From Candidatus Deianiraea vastatrix (GTDB lineage Bacteria; Pseudomonadota; Alphaproteobacteria; Rickettsiales; Deianiraeaceae): a stretch of 64,000 nucleotides of DNA. The notes beneath the pieces were generated by a model, which worked only from the letters and a program-made list of their open reading frames with translations, was not told where the DNA came from and did no database searches. Of the stretch, positions 1 through 9,300 are shown one piece after another; positions within the stretch are counted from its first letter, which is position 1; each line of letters begins with the position of its first letter. Position numbers and translations under genes: made by a program. The stretch covers positions 490,744 through 554,743 of the forward strand of contig NZ_CP029077.1 of NCBI RefSeq assembly GCF_007993655.1. The letters are read 5' to 3'.

Positions 1-258
1 TTGCAATCAATTGATACATCTGGGAAAACCATATTTTATGATTTATATAAGGGTGATGATAATTATAAAAAAATTGGAGCAGGACTTGCCGCAAATGTTT
101 TTGAAGATAGTATGTTGATTGGAGTTGAATACTCTATTACAGATTATGATAGAAAAATTTCAAATTATATAATACCATCAACATCAACACCAATTGAATA
201 TGATTTTAAAACGCAAAGAAGGTTAGCTAGAATGTATATTAATTTTTTATTATTATAA
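1..258 (+). CDS. C-terminal fragment of an unknown protein (5' end outside window)
   Basis: The reading frame is open at the window edge and ends with TAA at 256-258, so only the last 85 codons are visible. The fragment alternates polar and hydrophobic residues in short segments (for example GAGLAANVFEDSMLIGVEYS) and ends in a hydrophobic NFLLL. That pattern would suit the last strands of an outer-membrane beta barrel, but this is inference and no family is recognised. The stop codon overlaps the pyrH start (TAATG), so the two are probably translationally coupled. Confidence 0.6.
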   Translation: MQSIDTSGKTIFYDLYKGDDNYKKIGAGLAANVFEDSMLIGVEYSITDYDRKISNYIIPSTSTPIEYDFKTQRRLARMYINFLLL

Positions 259-959
259 TGAAGCGTGTTTTGTATAAGATTTCAGGAGAGGTTTTAATGG
301 GCAGCCGTGAATATGGTCAAGATGCAGTTAAAATCTGCTCAATTGCAAAAGACATCAAGGCTGTTTATGACAGCGGAGTTGAAGTTTGCATAACCGTTGG
401 TGGTGGTAATATTTTTCGTGGAATAAAATGTGCGGAAGCTGGAATTGATAGAGTAACTGGTGATTATATAGGAATGCTTGCAACTGTCATGAACGCACTT
501 GCCCTTCAAAGTGCTATTGAAAACCTTGGAATTGACACCCGCGTTATGTCGGGAATTAACATTTCTGCAATGTGTGAGGTTTACATCAGAAGAAAAGCCA
601 TGAGACACTTATCAAAAGGGCGTATTATTATCTTTGCTGCGGGAACTGGAAATCCATTTTTTACAACTGACACCGGAGCTGTTCTTCGCGCGATTGAAAT
701 GAACTGTGACGGAGTTTTCAAAGGTACAAGTGTAGATGGTGTCTATTCGGCAGATCCAAAGAAAAACCCAGATGCAACAAGATACGACGCAGTTTCCTAC
801 GAAGAAGTTATTGGAAAAAATCTTAAAGTAATGGATATATCTGCAGTTTCTATGGCAAGGGATAATAACATGCCAATTTACATTTTTTCCATCAAAGATA
901 AGGAAAGCCCACTATCTAAAATTTTATCTGGAGACTCTATCTACACAAAAATATCCTAA
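258..959 (+). CDS. pyrH: UMP kinase
   Basis: Phosphorylates UMP to UDP with ATP in the cytoplasm, feeding pyrimidine nucleotide synthesis. The 233-residue protein has normal family length. Amino-acid-kinase-fold motifs are in order: the phosphate-binding start YKISGE (about residue 6), GGGNIFRG (48-55), GTGNPFFTTD (129-138) and GVYSADP (about 151). The ATG overlaps the stop of the preceding frame. In many bacteria pyrH is followed by frr; here a convergent carD gene follows after 7 bases, so the ancestral tsf-pyrH-frr order has been broken. Confidence 0.97.
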   Translation: MKRVLYKISGEVLMGSREYGQDAVKICSIAKDIKAVYDSGVEVCITVGGGNIFRGIKCAEAGIDRVTGDYIGMLATVMNALALQSAIENLGIDTRVMSGINISAMCEVYIRRKAMRHLSKGRIIIFAAGTGNPFFTTDTGAVLRAIEMNCDGVFKGTSVDGVYSADPKKNPDATRYDAVSYEEVIGKNLKVMDISAVSMARDNNMPIYIFSIKDKESPLSKILSGDSIYTKIS

Positions 960-966
960 CACAAGA

Positions 967-1614
967 TTAAAATGCAACTTTTTTAACGTTACTTTTTTCC
1001 TCTTCAATTGCAAAATCTTCGTCTAAAGATCTACTGTCTTCAGATGCATCACCTGCATCAAATTCCAAATCAAATGAGTCGTTTTCAGGTAATTTGGCAT
1101 GCTTGCTTTTTAATACAGATAGAAGCCTTTTTTCAACATCTTCATAGCTTTCATTAAATACAACAGAAAGTTCGCTGCAAACTCTATCAAGGGCAGTTTT
1201 GTATTTTGATCTTTCTGTATAAGATTTATTTGGATCGATTGAACAAATAAATCCATCACGAACAACTTCTGCAAGATTCATTAAAACTCCAGAATATATT
1301 TTTGCATCATATTCTTGCATTCTTTTGTTCCATATACCGCGCTGATTTCTTGGTGCTTTTACAATAACATCGAAAACTTTATCAGCAATTTCTTTTGATG
1401 CTATTTTTCTAAGACCAGAATTTGTAAGATTGCTTTCTGGAATTAAAACATCGGATTTATTTTTTTCAAAGTGGATTTTATAAAAATATTGCAAACCTGC
1501 TGACGTTTCAAGCTCAACATAGTCAACAAATTTGCCAACGCCGTGAGCGGGAAGTACAACAAATTCACCTGTGTTAAAGATACATAATTTTTGGATTTTT
1601 CCTGTTTTTGCCAT
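967..1614 (-). CDS. CarD-family transcriptional regulator
   Basis: CarD/CdnL proteins bind the RNA polymerase beta subunit and stabilise open promoter complexes. The N-terminal RNAP-interaction domain (about residues 14-70) shows the family pattern TGEFVVLPAHGVGK followed by YKIHFEKNKSDVLIPE. The helical C-terminal domain carries the KRMQEYDAKI and SYTERSKYKTALDR motifs. The tail (about 175-207) is unusually acidic. Length 215 is longer than the typical 160-170 because of this tail. A near-consensus promoter lies just upstream (1639-1666). It is convergent with pyrH. Confidence 0.93.
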   Translation of the reverse strand: MAKTGKIQKLCIFNTGEFVVLPAHGVGKFVDYVELETSAGLQYFYKIHFEKNKSDVLIPESNLTNSGLRKIASKEIADKVFDVIVKAPRNQRGIWNKRMQEYDAKIYSGVLMNLAEVVRDGFICSIDPNKSYTERSKYKTALDRVCSELSVVFNESYEDVEKRLLSVLKSKHAKLPENDSFDLEFDAGDASEDSRSLDEDFAIEEEKSNVKKVAF

Positions 1615-1638
1615 ATATTTATAATATAATGTAAAATC

Positions 1639-1666
1639 AATATACTGATTTTTGAAACAATGTCAA
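1639..1666 (-). promoter_or_regulatory. sigma70-type promoter of the CarD gene
   Basis: On the minus strand the sequence reads TTGACA (1666-1661), a 16-base spacer, then TATATT (1644-1639), which is close to the sigma70 consensus. Transcription would start about 15-20 bases upstream of the ATG at 1614. Confidence 0.6.
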
Positions 1667-1755
1667 GCATTATTTTTTTATTTTTTTATAATTTTGTAAA
1701 AATATCTTTACTTTTTTATTTTATAGATCTTTTTATAGTCAAAATTTTGTATTTT

Positions 1756-2757
1756 ATGTCAGTTAAAATTAGCGAATGCGTTTCTCTTGGTCATCCAGAT
1801 AAAATTGCTGATTACATATCTTGTTATATTTTAGATGAATTTATAAAACAAGACCCTTATACAAAATATGCCCTAGAGGTTCAGGTAAAAGATAATACCA
1901 TTAATCTTGCTGGAGAAGTGTCGTCTAAATGTGAAGATATTGACTACAAAGCTTTGTGTCAAAAAGCATTAATTGATATTGGATATAACAAAGATTATAT
2001 AGCAAAATGGGGTGGTGAAAATGTTATAAACTACGAAGAAATTCATGTAAATACTTTTATTTCAAAGCAAAGTCAAACTATAGCACAAGGTTTAAGTGGC
2101 TGGGGAGATCAAGGAATTTTCTTTGGAATGGCAGTTAGAAATGAAAGTACAGATTATATGCCATTTGATTACTTTCTTGCAAAGGACATAAATAAAAAAC
2201 TTTTTGCATCCAATCTTGGAGGGCTTGATATAAAAACTCAAGTTGTTACAAAGGGTAATGATATTACAAAAATCATCGTTGCAATACCTCTTTTAAACAA
2301 TGACACCAAAAATGTTGAGGAATTTGTAAGACAAAATTATAAAGGTAATTATGAATTAATAGTTAATGGAACAGGAAGTTACATTTCGCATTCAAGTATA
2401 GCTGATTGCGGGATAACAGGAAGAAAACTTGTAGTTGATTTTTACGGAAGTGGCTGCAATATAGGTGGTGGATCTCCATGGACAAAAGATGGAACCAAGG
2501 CAGATTTAACCCTAAATCTCTACGCAAGAAAAAAGGCATTAGATTATTTAAAATCAAGTAATAAAGACTACATAAAATGTCAAATAGGTTGCTGCATAGG
2601 AAGAAAAGAGATCGAGGTAATAATAACAGACAAAAATGACGAAGTATTGGAATTTTATGTTGAAAATAGATTGCCAGAAGAGATTATAAATGAATTTAAC
2701 CTCCGCACTCCAATTTATTCATTGCTTTGTAAAGATGGTTTATTTTCTAGAATATAG
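1756..2757 (+). CDS. metK: Divergent, short S-adenosylmethionine synthetase
   Basis: Makes S-adenosylmethionine from methionine and ATP. Family motifs are visible: VSLGHPDKIADYIS at the N-terminus (canonical VSEGHPDKIAD), SGWGDQGIFFGMA (canonical GAGDQGLMFGYA), then ADCGITGRKLVVDFYG and GGGSPWTKDGTKAD, which keep the Asp, Arg-Lys and Lys residues expected around the triphosphate. I chose ATG 1756 because the longer frame adds 32 hydrophobic residues with no counterpart in the family. The result is 333 residues against about 380-390, ending right after GLFSRI where other MetK proteins continue. Strong divergence (for example SSIA in place of GGPxG) suggests a phage/symbiont-type MetK or relaxed selection. 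Confidence 0.85.
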   Translation: MSVKISECVSLGHPDKIADYISCYILDEFIKQDPYTKYALEVQVKDNTINLAGEVSSKCEDIDYKALCQKALIDIGYNKDYIAKWGGENVINYEEIHVNTFISKQSQTIAQGLSGWGDQGIFFGMAVRNESTDYMPFDYFLAKDINKKLFASNLGGLDIKTQVVTKGNDITKIIVAIPLLNNDTKNVEEFVRQNYKGNYELIVNGTGSYISHSSIADCGITGRKLVVDFYGSGCNIGGGSPWTKDGTKADLTLNLYARKKALDYLKSSNKDYIKCQIGCCIGRKEIEVIITDKNDEVLEFYVENRLPEEIINEFNLRTPIYSLLCKDGLFSRI

Positions 2758-2808
2758 TTTAGAAATATTGTTAAAAAAACTCAAAAATGTATTACAATAA
2801 TTATCAGA

Positions 2809-3621
2809 TTATTCTTTATGAGTTTGATATATTTTGATTATATAAGCCGCAACTTCCTCTATTGATTTTTTTGTTACATCTATAGTTACACAACCAAGCT
2901 TGCCGCAATATCTTCGAAATTCTCTTAACTCATCTATTACACTTTCAGTGTCGTTGTACTGCATACTCATTCCAAATGTTCCGTCTGTTTGCATTCTGCT
3001 TTCACGAAGCCAGATTAATCTTTCATGATCTATATTTAACCCTATTATCAGAGGATTTTTTGCAAGTAGTAAATTTTTTGGCATAAGATTTTCAGCAACA
3101 AAAGGTATATTTGCAACTTTATAACCTTTATGGGCAAGGTATATACTTGTTGGAGATTTTGATGTTCGTGATACACCAATTAATACAATATCCGCCTCGT
3201 CAGATTCTTCTGCAAGCCTTCCATCGTCGTGATTTATTGTAAAACTCATGGCATTCATGCGTGCGAAATAGTCTTGAGATATTGCAGCACTTCTTGAGAT
3301 TTTTTCACTTTTAATTCCTATATGTGATGACATTTCAGATAGCATATAATCCATAAGAGGTATTATTTTGCAATTTTGAATTTCACTTGAAGCTTTTGAT
3401 ATTACCTCTTCGATTTCATCTGATAAAACAGAAAATAAAATTATACCTGGATTTGCCTTTAATGATAATATGATGTCATCTGCTTGGTCAATACTTCTTA
3501 TAAATTGATGGAAAAATCTATTAATTTTTACATTTGGAAATTGACTTCCAAGGACGCTTGAGATATTCATTAACATGTCGCATGTAAAGTCTGAAATTAG
3601 GTGTATATTAACTTCTTTCAT
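2809..3621 (-). CDS. Pyruvate,phosphate dikinase / PEP synthase regulatory protein (kinase-phosphorylase, DUF299)
   Basis: Bifunctional regulator that switches PPDK or PEP synthase off and on by ADP-dependent phosphorylation and Pi-dependent dephosphorylation of a threonine. The family P-loop-like motif is clear: IGVSRTSKSPTSIYLAHKG in the middle, followed by KVANIPFV. The 270-residue length is typical. Its presence implies a PPDK gene elsewhere, in line with gluconeogenic use of pyruvate. It is divergent from the small gene at 3688. Confidence 0.93.
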   Translation of the reverse strand: MKEVNIHLISDFTCDMLMNISSVLGSQFPNVKINRFFHQFIRSIDQADDIILSLKANPGIILFSVLSDEIEEVISKASSEIQNCKIIPLMDYMLSEMSSHIGIKSEKISRSAAISQDYFARMNAMSFTINHDDGRLAEESDEADIVLIGVSRTSKSPTSIYLAHKGYKVANIPFVAENLMPKNLLLAKNPLIIGLNIDHERLIWLRESRMQTDGTFGMSMQYNDTESVIDELREFRRYCGKLGCVTIDVTKKSIEEVAAYIIKIYQTHKE

Positions 3622-3687
3622 AAATTGAAAAAAAATGCTTGCAAAAAACTATTTCATATTTATTTTAATTGTAAATAATTTTTTTAT

Positions 3688-3999
3688 ATGCAAAAAAATA
3701 AGCTATTTAGCCTTTTAGCAATTGCCTTTGTTGCCTTGTATTTTGTTTATTGTGCAATTGAGTATGTTAAGCAAAATGATGCTAATTACAATAAAAATAG
3801 TGATATGATAAATATACTTTGCTCTTCAAATGAAAAAAAATGTTTTGAAATTGCTAGAAAAATTGCAAAACAGGAAAAAGATATACATATAACATTTTCT
3901 GAAGAAGAAGTAGGCTCAAGAGAATACTACCAAATAGGCGAAAATGGACAGATATATTGTATTGGATCAGAAGAGTTTTGTAAAAAGGAAATAATGTAA
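3688..3999 (+). CDS. Small membrane-anchored hypothetical protein
   Basis: A 103-residue protein not assigned to any family. Residues 6-24 form one strongly hydrophobic helix (LFSLLAIAFVALYFVYCAI), followed by a hydrophilic, acidic domain with four cysteines (in LCSSNEKKCF, IYCIG and EFC). This suggests a signal-anchored protein with a periplasmic domain that may form disulfides. It lies between divergent and convergent neighbours and has no operon partner. Confidence 0.65.
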   Translation: MQKNKLFSLLAIAFVALYFVYCAIEYVKQNDANYNKNSDMINILCSSNEKKCFEIARKIAKQEKDIHITFSEEEVGSREYYQIGENGQIYCIGSEEFCKKEIM

Positions 4000-4010
4000 A
4001 AAATTAATTT

Positions 4011-4769
4011 TTAATCATTATCATAGTCATCTTTTTTCTTCCTTCTTCTACGTTTTTTACGAATTGGCTTTGATATTCTTGTAGCAAGGCGAATATTTAT
4101 AAATTCGTAAACTATATCATATAATTGATTTAAGTAATTTACAGATGGATTTTTCCAATTTTGAAAGAAGTGATCTGCATCAGGAACAATTCTATAATCT
4201 ACTTCTACATCGCTATAATCAAGACTTCTAACCATCTTATCAACGTCTTCAAGTTTAGCTATTGAATCTTTTTCAGGTTGCACAAACATTCCAGATACAG
4301 GACATGGATCAACAAAGTTAAAATTTCTGTTTGTAGCAGGCGGCGCAACTGATATAAAGCCTTCAATTTCTGGTCTGCGCATTAACATATGCATTGCAAT
4401 CCATGAGCCAAATGAAAATCCTGCTATCCAATAATGTGAAGTGCTTGGATATTGATCATGCAACCAATCTAGAGCTGCACTTGCATCTGCTATTCCAGAT
4501 TGCTCTGGATATTTTATAAAATCATTTATGTTTCCTTTTGACTTGCCAACTCCACGAAAATTTATTCGCAGTGTATTAAACCCAGTGTCGGCAAATGCCT
4601 TAAATATAGTATATGAAACCTTATTATTCATAGTTCCCCCAGCAAGTGGATCTGGATGCAACACCAATACGGTTGGAGCAGATGGATCTATAATGCCATT
4701 TTGCATACCATCTTGGACTTTTCCCTCGATGATACCGGATGGTCCTTGTAAATATACTTCTCTTGACAT
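4011..4769 (-). CDS. Alpha/beta hydrolase with a polybasic C-terminal tail
   Basis: A dienelactone-hydrolase-like serine hydrolase, 252 residues. Motifs in order: VLVLHPDPLAGGTMNNK (oxyanion region), NFRGVGKS, the nucleophile elbow GFSFGSW, and a late DADHFF supplying the catalytic His. Close relatives are small conserved alphaproteobacterial alpha/beta hydrolases of unknown substrate. The last 20 residues are extreme: KPIRKKRRRRKKK followed by an acidic DDYDND, which is not part of the fold. The tail could bind nucleic acid or membrane phospholipid; this is inference. Confidence 0.88.
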   Translation of the reverse strand: MSREVYLQGPSGIIEGKVQDGMQNGIIDPSAPTVLVLHPDPLAGGTMNNKVSYTIFKAFADTGFNTLRINFRGVGKSKGNINDFIKYPEQSGIADASAALDWLHDQYPSTSHYWIAGFSFGSWIAMHMLMRRPEIEGFISVAPPATNRNFNFVDPCPVSGMFVQPEKDSIAKLEDVDKMVRSLDYSDVEVDYRIVPDADHFFQNWKNPSVNYLNQLYDIVYEFINIRLATRISKPIRKKRRRRKKKDDYDND

Positions 4770-4816
4770 TTAAAAAATAAACAGACCTATGTAAATTATA
4801 GATGTAAATAAATAAA

Positions 4817-5527
4817 ATGCAAGATAAAAAAAAGATATTAATTACTGGCGGAGCAGATAGACTTGGGTCTGATATTGCAAAACATTTTTTAAACCTTGGG
4901 CATGATGTTGTGCTGCACTGCAATTCATCTTTTGATAAGGCTAAGGCTTTTGCAAATTTATATAATGAAAGATGTATTGTTATACAGGAAGATTTATCTA
5001 AAACTGACAAAATTCAAGGCTTTATCGAAAAAGTGTTTGAAAATGGCTCTATTTCTCTGATTATACATTGTGCATCGAGGATTATTGAAGATAATTTGGA
5101 AAATTTTGATATAAATGAGCTTCAAAAATCACTAAATATACATGCTTTTTCCTTTTTACAAATGGCTCAATATATTAAAAAAATTGACGCTAAAACAAAT
5201 ATGATAGCAATTATAGATGCAAATTTGAAATATCGCAGCGAATATCTATCTTATAATTTTGGCAAAAAAATGCTTATAGAAAGTGTTAAATATTCTTCAT
5301 TTCATTTAAAAAATCAATCAAGAGTAAACGGAATATCGCCAACTTGGATAGAAGACTACAAGCCGCTTGATCACATTGCAAATGGTAAAAATGCCATGGA
5401 AAAATTGAAATTAACAACAAGCCTTGCAAGTTTTACGCAAATTATAAATGCTATAGAATTTCTTGAAAATAATACATCAATAACAGGAGAGATTATCAAT
5501 ATTGCAAGTGGAACAAATATTTTGTAA
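4817..5527 (+). CDS. Short-chain dehydrogenase/reductase (pteridine-reductase-like)
   Basis: A classical SDR of 236 residues. It has the Rossmann motif TGGADRLGSDIA, the HCAS stretch replacing NNAG, and the catalytic pair in YNFGK (YxxxK). The TGGA-R-G start and HCAS variant resemble FolM/PTR1-type dihydrofolate or pteridine reductases more than FabG. That would fit an organism using ThyX (gene at 30863), where an alternative dihydrofolate reductase may be needed. The substrate assignment is inference. It is divergent from the hydrolase gene. Confidence 0.8.
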   Translation: MQDKKKILITGGADRLGSDIAKHFLNLGHDVVLHCNSSFDKAKAFANLYNERCIVIQEDLSKTDKIQGFIEKVFENGSISLIIHCASRIIEDNLENFDINELQKSLNIHAFSFLQMAQYIKKIDAKTNMIAIIDANLKYRSEYLSYNFGKKMLIESVKYSSFHLKNQSRVNGISPTWIEDYKPLDHIANGKNAMEKLKLTTSLASFTQIINAIEFLENNTSITGEIINIASGTNIL

Positions 5528-5584
5528 TAAATAACTTGACATTTTTTTTTGCCTCATTAGTGTTATATAGATTTCATTGCGTTT

Positions 5585-6979
5585 ATGTCATCTTATTCAT
5601 CTTTAAAAAACGTTTTTAAACGCAAAGGAATGAATCATATAAAAGAGCATAACTACAACATGCACGATATTTTACATGCAATTCGTGAAAGTGATATTGA
5701 AAAATTTCGCCATCTTATAACATCTTTAAACCCATACGATAAAGCAGAAATTTTCAACAGTATATCAAATGACGACTTTATTTTGGTTATAAAAAGCGTA
5801 TATGATTTAGTTGAGGCTGAGGCTTTGGTTGAGCTTTCAGAGCATAAAAGATTAATGGTTGTTGAGGAAGTTGGAACAGATGGCATTGCAGCGTCTCTTT
5901 CTCGTCTTGAAAATGACGATATTGTATATTTTGTTTCAGCCCTTCCTCATGAATACTGCGAAAGTATAGTAAATGCACTGCCAAGATCTGAGCGAAAATT
6001 AATCCGCCTTGCTCTTACATACACAAAAGATCAAGTTGGGCGTTTGATGGATGTTGATATACTTAAATTTAAAAAAGACGCTACAATTTTAGATATTAAA
6101 GTTCATTTAAATAACATTGGTGACGATCTTTCGGAAGATACTCGCGATGTTTTTATAGTTGGCGATGATGATGTTTTAATTGGAATGGTAAGCCTTTTTT
6201 CAATTTTAACAACAGATGAAGAGCAATCAGTAATGTCTGTTTTAAATCACGATTTTAAAACTGTATACGATACAGACGATAAATCTGAGGTTGCATATAC
6301 ATTTCGTAAATATAATCTTACGTCACTTCCGGTTATTGCAAGAGATCAAAGGATTATCGGCTCTATATCATCTGATTCCGCTTTGGAAATTTTGCAAAGC
6401 GAAAGCGATGAAGACTTACTTAAACTTGGAGGGGTTGCGGAAAATTACGAGGATATAAACATCTTTAAAAAGGCTTATTCAAGGTTTATATGGCTGTTTT
6501 TTAATTTGTGTGCAGCCTTCATTTCTGCAAGCGTGATAGGAAAATTTAGCCATACAATTTCAAAATATTCAATTCTTGCGATATTTTTGCCAGTTGTTGC
6601 CTCAATTGGTGGGAATTCTGGTAATCAAACCGTTATTTTGATAATACGCATGATAGCTTTAAAGACAATAAACAAGCTGAATGCAAGATATATAATGACA
6701 CGAGAAATTATGATTGGTGTTGTAAATTCGCTATTATTTCTTATTGTTGGGCTTGTTTTTGGCTATTTTGTGTCTCACGACTTACATGTTGCACAGGTTT
6801 TTGCCGTTGCCCTTGCATGTAATATACTACTTTCTTCAATTCTTGGCTTTGCAATACCAATGACGGTAAGAAGGCTAAACATAGACCCAGCCCCAACTTC
6901 GTCCATTTTCCTTACAACAATGACAGATTTCCTTGGATTTTTAATGTTTCTATCAATTGCATCAATATTTTTTAAATAA
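5585..6979 (+). CDS. mgtE: Magnesium transporter MgtE
   Basis: Inner-membrane Mg2+ channel gated by intracellular Mg2+. The 464-residue protein has an N-terminal MgtE-N helical superhelix domain (about 25-125), a CBS pair (about 130-260), a connecting helix, then five transmembrane helices from about residue 300. The pore signature reads PVVASIGGNSGNQT (canonical GGNAGNQ). Full length. An imperfect hairpin (TATCTT, loop AATA, AAGATA) follows the stop and may terminate transcription. Confidence 0.95.
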   Translation: MSSYSSLKNVFKRKGMNHIKEHNYNMHDILHAIRESDIEKFRHLITSLNPYDKAEIFNSISNDDFILVIKSVYDLVEAEALVELSEHKRLMVVEEVGTDGIAASLSRLENDDIVYFVSALPHEYCESIVNALPRSERKLIRLALTYTKDQVGRLMDVDILKFKKDATILDIKVHLNNIGDDLSEDTRDVFIVGDDDVLIGMVSLFSILTTDEEQSVMSVLNHDFKTVYDTDDKSEVAYTFRKYNLTSLPVIARDQRIIGSISSDSALEILQSESDEDLLKLGGVAENYEDINIFKKAYSRFIWLFFNLCAAFISASVIGKFSHTISKYSILAIFLPVVASIGGNSGNQTVILIIRMIALKTINKLNARYIMTREIMIGVVNSLLFLIVGLVFGYFVSHDLHVAQVFAVALACNILLSSILGFAIPMTVRRLNIDPAPTSSIFLTTMTDFLGFLMFLSIASIFFK

Positions 6980-7062
6980 TTATCTTAATAAAGATATTTG
7001 TAATATTTTTCTTGCATTTTTAAAAATCAGATATTTATTGTTAGTTAAAATGTCAATTCAAT

Positions 7063-8352
7063 ATGTTTATAACATCGATTAAAGCAATAGAAATTTTAGA
7101 TTCCAGAGGCTTTCCAACTGTTGAAGTTGAAATTGGCGATTCAGATGGAAATACAGCAAGAGCATCTGTGCCATCTGGTGCATCAACTGGCGAAAAAGAG
7201 GCTTGCGAGCTTCGTGATGGCGATAAAAATTACTGCCACGGAAAAGGTGTTTTAAAAGCTGTCGAAAATGTAAATACTATAATTGCAGAAGAGCTTTTAG
7301 GGCTTGAAACTTCGTCAATTAAAGACATTGATGAATGCCTAATAGAGCTTGATGGAACGGAAAATAAGTCAAAACTTGGTGCTAATGCCGTGCTTGCGAC
7401 ATCTCTTGCGGCAAGCAAATTGTTTGCTCTTCAAAGTGGGCTTGAATTGTTTGAATATATAGGCGGCGCAAACGCAAATTTAATGCCATGCCCTATGATG
7501 AATGTGATTAATGGCGGAAAACATGCCGATAATAAGCTTGATATTCAGGAATTTATGATAATGCCAGTTGGTGCGGAAAATATGAAACAGGCTATAATGA
7601 ACGGTGCAACTGTATTTCACACTTTAAAGAAAATTCTTGTCGATAAAGGACTTTCGACAAATGTTGGTGACGAGGGCGGGTTTGCACCCCAAATTGGGTC
7701 CACTGACGAGGCAATTGAATTATTACTGACTGCTATTGAGAAATCTGGATTTAAACCTGGTATTGACTTTCTTTTGGCACTTGACTGCGCGGCAAGTGAA
7801 TTTTATGACGAAAAAAGCAAAAAATACAATTTGATAGGGGAGGGGGTGCAGCTTACATCTGACGAAATGATCGAAAAATACACTAAATTAATATCAAAAT
7901 ACCCAATTTTTTCAATAGAAGACGCACTTTGTGAACATGATCATGATGGTTTTGTTAAAATGACGCAGGTCTTGGGAAATAAATTGCAGATTGTCGGTGA
8001 CGATCTATTTTGCACAAATCCTGACATTTTATCAAATGGAATAGAGAAAAAAATGGCGAATGCACTTCTTGTAAAGCCGAATCAAATTGGAACCTTCTCC
8101 CAGACTTTAAAGGCGATAAATATTGCAAAAAACACAGGCTATCAAACAATTATTTCTCATCGCTCAGGTGAAACTGAAGATGATTTTATATCACACCTTG
8201 CAGTTGGCGTAAATGCTGGTCAAATTAAAACTGGCTCACTTTGCAGAACAGACAGAACCGCAAAATATAACTCTTTAATTCGCATAGAAAGTAACGGATT
8301 TTTTGAGTATAACGGCGGAAATATTTTGAAAAAATTTAACAGTTTTAAGTAG
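7063..8352 (+). CDS. eno: Enolase
   Basis: Interconverts 2-phosphoglycerate and phosphoenolpyruvate. The 429-residue protein has the usual length. Catalytic and Mg-binding motifs are intact: [10 protein letters not shown] loop, [10 protein letters not shown] (general acid Glu), SIEDAL and GDDLF metal ligands, [10 protein letters not shown] (catalytic Lys) and SHRSGETED. Together with the PPDK regulator upstream this points to a short gluconeogenic route from pyruvate through PEP. The next frame begins 22 bases downstream. Confidence 0.97.
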   Translation: MFITSIKAIEILDSRGFPTVEVEIGDSDGNTARASVPSGASTGEKEACELRDGDKNYCHGKGVLKAVENVNTIIAEELLGLETSSIKDIDECLIELDGTENKSKLGANAVLATSLAASKLFALQSGLELFEYIGGANANLMPCPMMNVINGGKHADNKLDIQEFMIMPVGAENMKQAIMNGATVFHTLKKILVDKGLSTNVGDEGGFAPQIGSTDEAIELLLTAIEKSGFKPGIDFLLALDCAASEFYDEKSKKYNLIGEGVQLTSDEMIEKYTKLISKYPIFSIEDALCEHDHDGFVKMTQVLGNKLQIVGDDLFCTNPDILSNGIEKKMANALLVKPNQIGTFSQTLKAINIAKNTGYQTIISHRSGETEDDFISHLAVGVNAGQIKTGSLCRTDRTAKYNSLIRIESNGFFEYNGGNILKKFNSFK

Positions 8353-8374
8353 ATTTTTGCATTTTGATTTTAAT

Positions 8375-9151
8375 ATGAACTCTATACATCTTCAAAATTT
8401 CCCGCAAATAAATGCAAAAATTGACTCGGCTTTAATTGATGAAATCGCGAAAATTAGGCATATTTGTAGTACGGCGCTTTCCATTAGAAAAGAGGCAAAT
8501 CTTCGTGTTCGCCTTCCTCTTGCAAAAATGTGGATTTATGGAAAAAATGTCGATTTTATAGGTAAATATAGAGACATTATTTTGGATGAAATTAATGTAA
8601 AATCAATCGAGCTTTCAAGCGATATTTCAAGCATAGGTAAAGAGGTTTTACAGATAAACTTTAAAACCCTTGGCCCAAAAATTGGAAAAGATATCCAAAA
8701 AGTTTTAAATGCTCAAAAAAATGGTGAATATGAAAAAATGCCCAGTGGTAATGTTAAAATCGCCGATATTGAAATTGAAAAATGCGATTTTGACTTGTCT
8801 TTCTTGCCAAATGATAAGATTGCAACGCAGTTTTCAAAAGGTGCCGATGTTGCGGTAAAACTTGATGTCGAGCTTACTCAAGACTTGATTTCTGAAGGCA
8901 TAATGCGTGATATTAATAGGCTAATTCAACAAGATAGAAAGGCAAATGGTTATAATGTAACTGATAGAATTTCAATTCAAATAGCAACTCATTGTGATGA
9001 AATAGTAAACGCTTTAAATCTACATAAAACAACTCTTATGGAGCAATGTCTTGCGGATAGCTTTGAAATCGTCCCGCTTGAAAATTTAAAATCTTATAGA
9101 GAGCATGAAATAATTGACAAAACTATACATATTTCTCTATCACGCTTGTAA
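8375..9151 (+). CDS. Free-standing C-terminal (anticodon-binding) domain of isoleucyl-tRNA synthetase
   Basis: The 258 residues match the C-terminal region of long-form IleS. Landmarks are SIHLQNFP (the linker opening the anticodon-binding domain), ICSTALSIRKEANLRVRLPL, DEINVKSIE, NFKTLGPKIGKD, ISEGIMRDINRLIQQDRK and VTDRISIQIAT. The Rossmann catalytic core (HIGH, KMSKS) and zinc domains, about 700-800 residues, are absent, and a complete eno gene sits directly upstream. Either ileS is split and this is a separate subunit, or it is a relic beside a full copy elsewhere. The frame is intact and starts cleanly at a domain boundary with ATG 8375 (a TTG at 8357 is possible). Confidence 0.75.
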   Translation: MNSIHLQNFPQINAKIDSALIDEIAKIRHICSTALSIRKEANLRVRLPLAKMWIYGKNVDFIGKYRDIILDEINVKSIELSSDISSIGKEVLQINFKTLGPKIGKDIQKVLNAQKNGEYEKMPSGNVKIADIEIEKCDFDLSFLPNDKIATQFSKGADVAVKLDVELTQDLISEGIMRDINRLIQQDRKANGYNVTDRISIQIATHCDEIVNALNLHKTTLMEQCLADSFEIVPLENLKSYREHEIIDKTIHISLSRL

Positions 9152-9300
9152 GCTTGTTTTCAAAGATTTGTATAATTGAAATACTATAATCAAAAAAATG
9201 AACAAAACTGCTAAAAATCTAAGCAAAAAAATAATTCTTGTATGAATAGATTTTACGAAATAGCATGCAGTGATAGAATTTAAATAAAAGGCAATTTTTG

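Noticed and set aside
1660-1755. 32-codon upstream extension of metK
   Set aside because: Very hydrophobic and absent from the family; it also crosses the carD promoter.
5536-5570. TTGACA with TATATA upstream of mgtE
   Set aside because: The spacer is 20-22 bases, outside the usual range, so I do not list it as a promoter.
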